64,000 nucleotides of DNA from Grosmannia clavigera kw1407 (lineage: Eukaryota > Ascomycota > Sordariomycetes > Ophiostomatales > Ophiostomataceae), in contig NW_014040797.1 of assembly GCF_000143105.1 (NCBI RefSeq), positions 372,001 to 436,000 on the forward strand, given 5' to 3'. The position numbers and the translations under genes were made by a program. Every line of letters starts with the position of its first letter. Positions within the stretch are counted from its first letter, which is position 1. The notes under the pieces were generated by a model. That model did not search any database and was not told the DNA's origin. It saw nothing but the letters and a program-made list of their open reading frames with translations. Below, one piece after another: positions 58,648 to 64,000 of this stretch.

Positions 58648-59191
58648 CTATATAATATTAGTAGCATGCTCCATTAACTGTCGGATATCGGTGTGTAGGC
58701 TGGCCAGCAATGAACTCCCATAAAACTGCATCTCTAGCTGCATCCGCTTCTTCGAGTTTGCGATCAGCCTCTCATCTGAGAACATGGCAATCTGGTTAAC
58801 CACTTATTGTCGGCAGCCTCTACCTTGTGGGTCAAATTCTTAACGATATCGTCCAGCCCCCTGGATAGCATTCATAAATTGGCCCACCGTGACGTCCGGA
58901 ACGGCATGGATAGAAACCATGTGCTGGGTGGTAATTGACGTCGTAGCCCAAACGGACTATGCTGTTCGCCTTCGTACCGCCTTGATGCTAGTCCCCGATG
59001 GCCCGGTTGGATTCGGGTGGATCCTCACGGATATGCCCTGGTGCTAAAGGTAGAAACACCAGTGGTTTCCACCCGTTGGTAAGATCTCGTGGAAAACGAC
59101 TAGAAGATGATCGACTTGCTGCTGTCGTATCTCTTGGTGTTCAGATGAGGGGATATATCGGACTGGCTAGAGCACCGGTGTCGCTGGCCAT
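58648..59191 (-). pseudogene. Decayed gene of an uncharacterised fungal family (NHW motif, probably DUF7770-like)
   Basis: Reading the minus strand, one frame from about 59142 down to TAG at 58650-58648 gives recognisable protein interrupted by four stops. Visible landmarks are VDHLLVVFHEILPTGGNHW, GISVRIHPNP, VPDVTVGQFMNAIQGAGRY, and an intact 45-codon end (MFSDERLIANSKKRMQ to MEHATNII). A likely start (MASDTGALASP, ATG at 59191) is in another frame, so there is also a frameshift. The N-H-W, S-V-R-I and T-V-G-x-F landmarks fit a fungal family of unknown function that I believe is DUF7770; that assignment is from memory and moderate. Three stops are TAG or TAA where CAG or CAA is plausible; the fourth is TAA where Trp or another codon may have stood. 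Confidence 0.6.
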
Positions 59192-59660
59192 CTGAATATG
59201 GCTGGTGGTGGGCTCGGGATGGCGGGAGGGGAAATTGTCGGATGTGGTTGCAGTTTGTAACCAACGGCTGTCACAGAATTTTGACTGATTCCATCATCAT
59301 CTTGTTGATGAGATAAGCCATGATCATGTATTGAATTGTCATACCACCTGCACTAAGTGCAAAAGTAGGGATCCTGTGCCTTCTATTATAGTAGGTAGGG
59401 TTATATATAACTAATTCTGATTTTAACATTATGCCAGTTCTAGCTATCTGCGCTGGAACAATAGTTCTTTAGAATGATGTATGGAACTAGAATGGGGGTG
59501 AATATAAATGTAATAATTTAGCAGCCTGAAATTTCTAAACCTAGTTGTATGTTATAAGAATTGCCCTCTAATTATTACGCTGAAGGAAGATCTATGATTT
59601 TCTATTGTACGAAGGCCGTAAGAACTTGCACATTAAAGAGTAAATCTAAAATCTCCTACT
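59192..59660. other. AT-rich spacer
   Basis: Strongly AT-rich, TpA-rich DNA with no coding potential, such as RIP-affected repeat remnants show. No terminal repeats are seen. Confidence 0.45.
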
Positions 59661-60245
59661 CTACTTGGATCGTATGTAATCTAATACGTAGAGGAAGAGT
59701 CTATACGCAATATTCAATCGCCATATACACAGCGTTTCCTGCCTATCAGAGAGTCTTGTAAGCACCGTGTCGCTGAACTCTTTGTTCTGTGCCTGTCTCT
59801 TAACGACGGCCTGCTCGAAGCCACGGGGGTATATTCCTGCGTGGCCCCAGTCTATCAGCCACACCTTTCCTGAAGAATTGCATATAAGATTCTGCGGTAC
59901 AATATCCGGATGTGTAAGCACAGCATCCGCAAATGTAAATCGTGGTGTATTGGCAGGGGCCCTTTGGAAGCATAGGCAGACATCAAGTTTGTGGTTGTAC
60001 CACGCTTCCAGATCCTGAAGCGTCTTGAACCGGAACCAAAATCTGTAAAGCACGGCCCTCGAAATGGCTCGTTTCCACGACTGCCGATAGGGCCTACGAT
60101 GGTGTCCTTGAGCGGCATAGCTTGCATTTGCTCGATTGTGTTGCCGACCTGTAGAGCGACTGACTCCTTCGTTACTTGGCCAAATGTTGCCCAACACTAT
60201 TCGACTGTACTCTCATCGTCATATTCGTGGCTGGAGTTGCTGCCA
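59661..60245 (-). pseudogene. Decayed phosphotransferase (APH/aminoglycoside phosphotransferase fold) gene
   Basis: The C-terminal two thirds of a fungal APH-family kinase-like protein. From about 60199 one frame reads CWATFGQVTKESVALQ, then NTIEQMQAMPLKDTIVGPIG and CFTDFGSG, preceded in frame by a TAG (60199-60197). At about 60028 the frame shifts, and the rest reads FKTLQDLEAWYNHKLDV, the catalytic loop LTHPDIVPQN, and the metal-binding VWLIDWGHAG, ending at TAG near 59661. The catalytic H-x-D and D-W-G motifs survive, but the frameshift, the stop and the missing N-terminal lobe make a functional product unlikely. The 3' 370 bases stay open as one frame. Confidence 0.7.
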
Positions 60246-60557
60246 GTGTTGTCCGCTGCCTCTCTGCCGCAGTCGGCGTTGCTGTAATGCATCCGCTATT
60301 AGGTTCCATTGGAGTTGGGTGGACGTTTACGGCTTACGCACTTTTGAGTACCTTGGCGGTCCCTGTAATTGGACTACTGCCCAAAGCTCACTCGCTAGCT
60401 CTCATACGCTTCTGAACTATAGAGTACAGCATCCAAGCATTGAACCAGGCCTAAGCACACAACAGAGACAGTCTTCTTTTTTTTGCCCCTCCTTCCTTTG
60501 ACCCTACATAATGGAGCAGCCTGTTCTGGTCTCCTGTGCTTCTTCAGAAACTGTGCG
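60246..60557. other. Spacer between APH relic and deaminase-MYND gene
   Basis: May include unrecognised 5' remains of the APH relic. It also holds the 3' untranslated region of the deaminase-MYND gene. No separate gene is seen. Confidence 0.4.
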
Positions 60558-63500
60558 TTATGTGTCCCTCGTAATCTTCTTCTTCTCCTCGGATTTCATG
60601 CGTTTGAGAATGTTTCGCACGCTCTCATCTACCCCGTTGCTCCCCAAGAGGTCAAGCGCATGGTCCAACAACTGGCCTGTCTCCATGGCCTCTTGCACTA
60701 CCAGAATATCGCTTTTTTCGAGCAGGCTCCCGTAGAACCTCTTAAGCTCCACCTTGGCCCGAGCATCCAGCCTGGGCTGGAAGCCAAACTGTTCAATCGC
60801 GGCCTCGATTAGCGGATAGGCGCCACCAAAACGCAGCGCAGACTCTGCCGACGCATCGTCGAGGGCCAGAAGATGGCGCAATCCCCAAACAGGCGGGCGA
60901 ACGCAGCCGGACATGTCTGGCCTGGCAGCGAGGAAAAGCCTCGCATGGTGGAACCTGTCCAGCTGATACCCTAGGTCGTAGCCATCAAAAAGCTCCGGTA
61001 GCGTACCGTCTTCGTACGCCTTCCAGAATTCGAGAAAGGGACATAAGCGCTGCTGATGGTCGCTACTGCCTCCAAACAACCTGCCACATCCCAGACTCTT
61101 CTCATAATCTCGCTGGGCTTTATCCCCGCCAAAAAGCTGGCCATATAGGGTGCACAACTGCATTTCTGCAAAGTTGTGACCGCAGACGGCAAAGCCAAAA
61201 TCATACCACATATCGTCGTAATGCGCGTTGGGGTTTGGATGGCAGCCGTCGAGTGAAAGCGCATAAAATAAAAAACAATACCTCAGCGACAGTGGCTCCA
61301 TCTTCCGCCAGTCCATGTCGCGGTATGGCGGCTCGAGACGTTGCTGGGCGCTCACAATAGCCTGCCAGACAGCCTCCTCTTCCCTCTTTTCCCGCGACAC
61401 AAGAGGCACGGTCGGATCGAGAATATGCTTGTTTCGAACAAACCAGGGGAAGTAGAGGCCCCGACAATCCTCGGGTATGGTCTCAAATTTTTCGATGATT
61501 TTGTCTACAAGGACGCCCGTCCGTCGCCACTCGTCCAGATCAGTAGGCCCCACGTTCAAATGACAAAGGCCCTGGTACAAGCCGAGCAGATGGCTCTCCT
61601 CACGCCGGTGACTCAGGCGGTCCATGCCAAAGTCTTCGCGGGTTTCGGGATCCTCTGGTATCACATCGCTTGAGACAGCGTTGAAGAGAATATCAGCAGT
61701 CGTGACGGGTCGCGCCGAGCATTTCACCAGATGACGATAGGTCATTCTATCTTGGCAACTCCTTCCACAGAACCAGTCGCGTCCGCAGAACGTGCAGTGA
61801 GAACGTGTATCAAGTCTGCAAATATCACATTTGTGCCAAGCATCACCTTCCAGCCCCTCCACTTCTTGCATGGGAGCCATGTTTACGTTCATGCCTTCAG
61901 GAATGGTTTCGCTGTCCGTGCGTTAGATGGCTTTAACTCGCGCGGATGGCATCAAACCTACCTCGACTCGACATGATCAAAAGTATCTGCATCATCACGG
62001 TCACTACTGTTCCTTTCAAACCAGCGATGGATAGCATCTTCAAGCTGGTCCGAGAGACGCTGTTCGATGAGCTGGGCAACAGAGCCCTGCCTGGTCGTCT
62101 GTATCTTGATTGTGGCCATGGAAGACCCGCCGATTGTTGACTCGGGCACATGCAGCAGCGGGCGGTCCGACATGGCGGGATGTAAGAGTCTCTGCTTCAT
62201 GGTCTCTTCCATATGGTGGAGACTCCGTGCCAGGCTCTGGCGCTGGGGACCTGTCATCCACGAAACAGGGGGCACAGTCCAGCGGCTGTACAGCTTTCCG
62301 TGACAGCCTCTTGTCGCGTAAGGGCCGAGTGCCTGGACAAACTCGGTGCAAAGCAGACAGCTGCGCTTGCTGCAGCCAATGTAAGGAACGATGCGTGCAC
62401 CAATACAGTTGTGACGTTGTGCTGCCAACAGGATCTGGACTTCGGCGTGAACCTCTGTCGGAGGCAAAGTTTTGTGGGAAGTGTACCTCTGGATGAGCTT
62501 GTTTCTGGTCCAGGTCTGGCGTTTCGTGCCATTGCCAAGAACCCGTTCGGCCGTCGTATCGTTCAAGGGCAGGCTCAGTGCTTCGAAAACCTTGCCAGCC
62601 GTCCAGACCTCTGCAGGTACGGGTTTCCTTTTCTTTCGCCGTGCATCAGATCCGCCCAGACCTGTGGTTGAGACAGGTAGAATTTCGACGCTTTCAAAGC
62701 TGGACATGCGCTGTGCCGCGCGGATAAACGTATTATAACATGTTAGCGGACGGGACAGATAGCCTAAGGCATTTGCAAGTTTCTCGGCAGTGTTGGGGTT
62801 AGCAATCGTGTCTAATTCAGAGCACTGCGTGAGTACTTTCGATGCAATCCTGACAGCCTCGTCCCAACCCTCGAGTGTGTCCAGGTATTCGGCATTGGTC
62901 ACCAATCGGTGGAATAGCCGCAGGGTTGTTGTAAGATCACGGTAGTTGTCAGACAACTGGGCTGACTCGCCAGTGGTGGTTGCCGGCATGATGGTGTTCA
63001 GCACTGTAAGAGTGATTTTTGCATAGGACAGGATTCTGGTTCGGTACAATTGCAATACGGTTTTCCACAGCCGTAGTCGACTGTCGTCAACAAACGTAAG
63101 GTCTATACCTGCCGTCAGTTTATGAGATAACTAGAGCGACGCGGAGAAAGAAAACAAACCGTGCATATCGAACTTGCTGATTTCTCGCAGGGCTGACGCA
63201 AGCTCTTGCAGCATGGGAATGCCTGGTTCATTTTCCGCAAATGCCTTATTCTTCGCCACGAGCACGTCGACATGATCAGGCCACTCCACCATCATGCAGC
63301 AAGCAACCTGTTTGCCGCCCTTCTCGGCAGACGCGAGCTCTGACAACCGGTCGAGAAAGGCTCATTTGAGCCTTTCCTGGTCATAGCTAGAGATCGTTGC
63401 AGCCTTGACAGAGGAGATGTCGACCTGGTCGTTGATTATGTCATCGTCATCGTTATTTAGATCAACGTACATGCTCGTCTCTTCAACCTGCCCACCGTTC

Positions 63501-63589
63501 CGCAGACATAGCAGCTTTGCATAGGCTTCGAAACGGGCGACGTCCAGACCTGCCTCGTTCCAAACACTGTCAGTGCGAAGAGACGCCAT
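60558..63589 (-). CDS. OTT_1508-like deaminase fused to MYND zinc finger, with an in-frame TGA near the 5' end
   Basis: Proposed exons 63589-63160, 63108-61962 and 61911-60558 give 976 codons. Exon 2 carries the deaminase zinc motifs: HAEVQILLA (His at codon 364) and GCSKRSCLLC (Cys 389, 394, 397). This resembles the OTT_1508 family of the nucleic-acid/nucleotide deaminase superfamily. Exon 3 begins with a MYND finger: C-x2-C-x7-C-x2-C-x5-C-x3-C-x7-H-x3-C at about 554-590. About 390 residues I do not recognise follow. A 50-nt intron (GTAGGT donor, CTAAC branch, GGACAG acceptor) joins the two in phase; unspliced, the deaminase frame stops exactly at the donor. Codon 76 is TGA (63364-63362). 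Translation from MMVEWPDHVD (63295) would bypass it and give 878 residues. Two separate genes (MYND start 61892) remain the alternative. Confidence 0.65.
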
Positions 63590-63893
63590 ATTGGTGGCAA
63601 AAATCAAGACTGTTGACAAGGGAAACTAATTTCCAGTAGGACAGCCCCCGAGAGAGGGGCTGGGCGGGAATAGGACCGCGCATAACCAGGCAGCAAGACA
63701 AACCACGAATGCCCAGATTATCTGATTGGTTCTGCACGAGCCGTGCTTCGATTACATCAGATGTCGCAATCTTGATCCTCCCATTAGATACCGACACGAC
63801 GCATCGGCCCAGGTCAGAGTATAGGAGTAGTAAACGTAGTTCATACTAGCTCTGTAAAAAAGGCATTGGCGCTCTCTACTCTGATGGTCTATT
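63590..63893. other. Upstream region of the deaminase-MYND gene
   Basis: About 300 bases between the start of the deaminase-MYND gene and the 3' end of the next minus-strand gene. No clear coding sequence. Confidence 0.45.
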
Positions 63894-64000
63894 CTACAGA
63901 TGTCCCTGCGACGAGTTCTCCTTCTGCCACTCTTCCGAGAAGCTGTAGTCCACGTAGCCCTCGCGAGACTTGGCCGCATAAAAGGTCGTACGGTCGTACG
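63894..64000 (-). CDS. 3' end of an unidentified gene, cut by the window edge
   Basis: The last 107 bases read on the minus strand as YDRTTFYAAKSREGYVDYS, then FSEEWQKENSSQGHL and TAG (63896-63894). Codon choice is GC-rich like that of genuine genes nearby. The fragment is too short to assign. Confidence 0.5.
   Translation of the reverse strand, partial: YDRTTFYAAKSREGYVDYSFSEEWQKENSSQGHL

Noticed and set aside
63362..63619. Separate small gene upstream of the deaminase (ending YDQERLK)
   Set aside because: Its frame continues directly past the TGA into sequence that splices to the deaminase exon, so it is more simply the 5' end of that gene.

Overview
The window is nuclear DNA of a filamentous ascomycete. 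Protein-coding genes carry short introns (about 50-90 nt) with GTRNGT donors, CTRAY branch points and YAG acceptors. Coding regions are GC-rich and spacers are poorer in GC. The gene set (KapC-like bZIP, Erg25, Nca2, Sec4, Psy2, Snu13, Alg5, Afg2, Imp2, eIF2alpha, Nte1) points to Pezizomycotina, probably Sordariomycetes. Gene models were assembled by eye from splice signals and recognised protein families. No bacterial, phage or CRISPR features are present.

Layout. 0.4-17 kb: ARP5 (+), a KapC-like bZIP factor with a polyglutamine tract (-), a small Dabb-domain protein (+), a pterin-4a-carbinolamine dehydratase with a mitochondrial leader (+), ERG25 (-) divergent from NCA2 (+), and SEC4 (+). 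17.7-23.7 kb: a mitochondrial-type protein of unknown function with eight copies of an 18-residue charged repeat (-), then PSY2, the PP4 regulatory subunit (-). 23.7-29.1 kb: a gene-poor stretch with homopolymer runs. 29.1-46 kb: a serine-rich conserved protein (+), SNU13 (+), ALG5 (+), AFG2 (-), a 1127-residue PPR protein (-), an MME1-type mitochondrial carrier (-), IMP2 (-) and eIF2alpha (-). 46.5-58 kb: NTE1 (+), an aromatic amino-acid decarboxylase (-), a CLC chloride channel/transporter (-) and an amino-acid permease (-).

58-64 kb has a different character. It holds a decayed gene of a fungal family marked by an N-H-W motif, a decayed phosphotransferase (APH) gene, AT-rich spacer, and a gene that, when spliced, joins an OTT_1508-like nucleotide/nucleic-acid deaminase to a MYND zinc finger. 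That gene has one in-frame TGA near its 5' end. The stop codons in the two pseudogenes are mostly of the CAG/CAA to TAG/TAA type, as expected from RIP-like C-to-T mutation. The window ends inside the 3' end of another minus-strand gene.

The genes are mostly unrelated housekeeping functions. They cover chromatin remodelling (ARP5), transcription (KapC), splicing and snoRNP assembly (SNU13), ribosome maturation (AFG2), translation initiation (eIF2alpha), secretion (SEC4), lipid and sterol metabolism (ERG25, NTE1), glycosylation (ALG5) and mitochondrial biogenesis (NCA2, IMP2, MME1, PPR). The most unusual item is the deaminase-MYND gene in its decaying neighbourhood. The 54-bp in-frame repeat array is the second.
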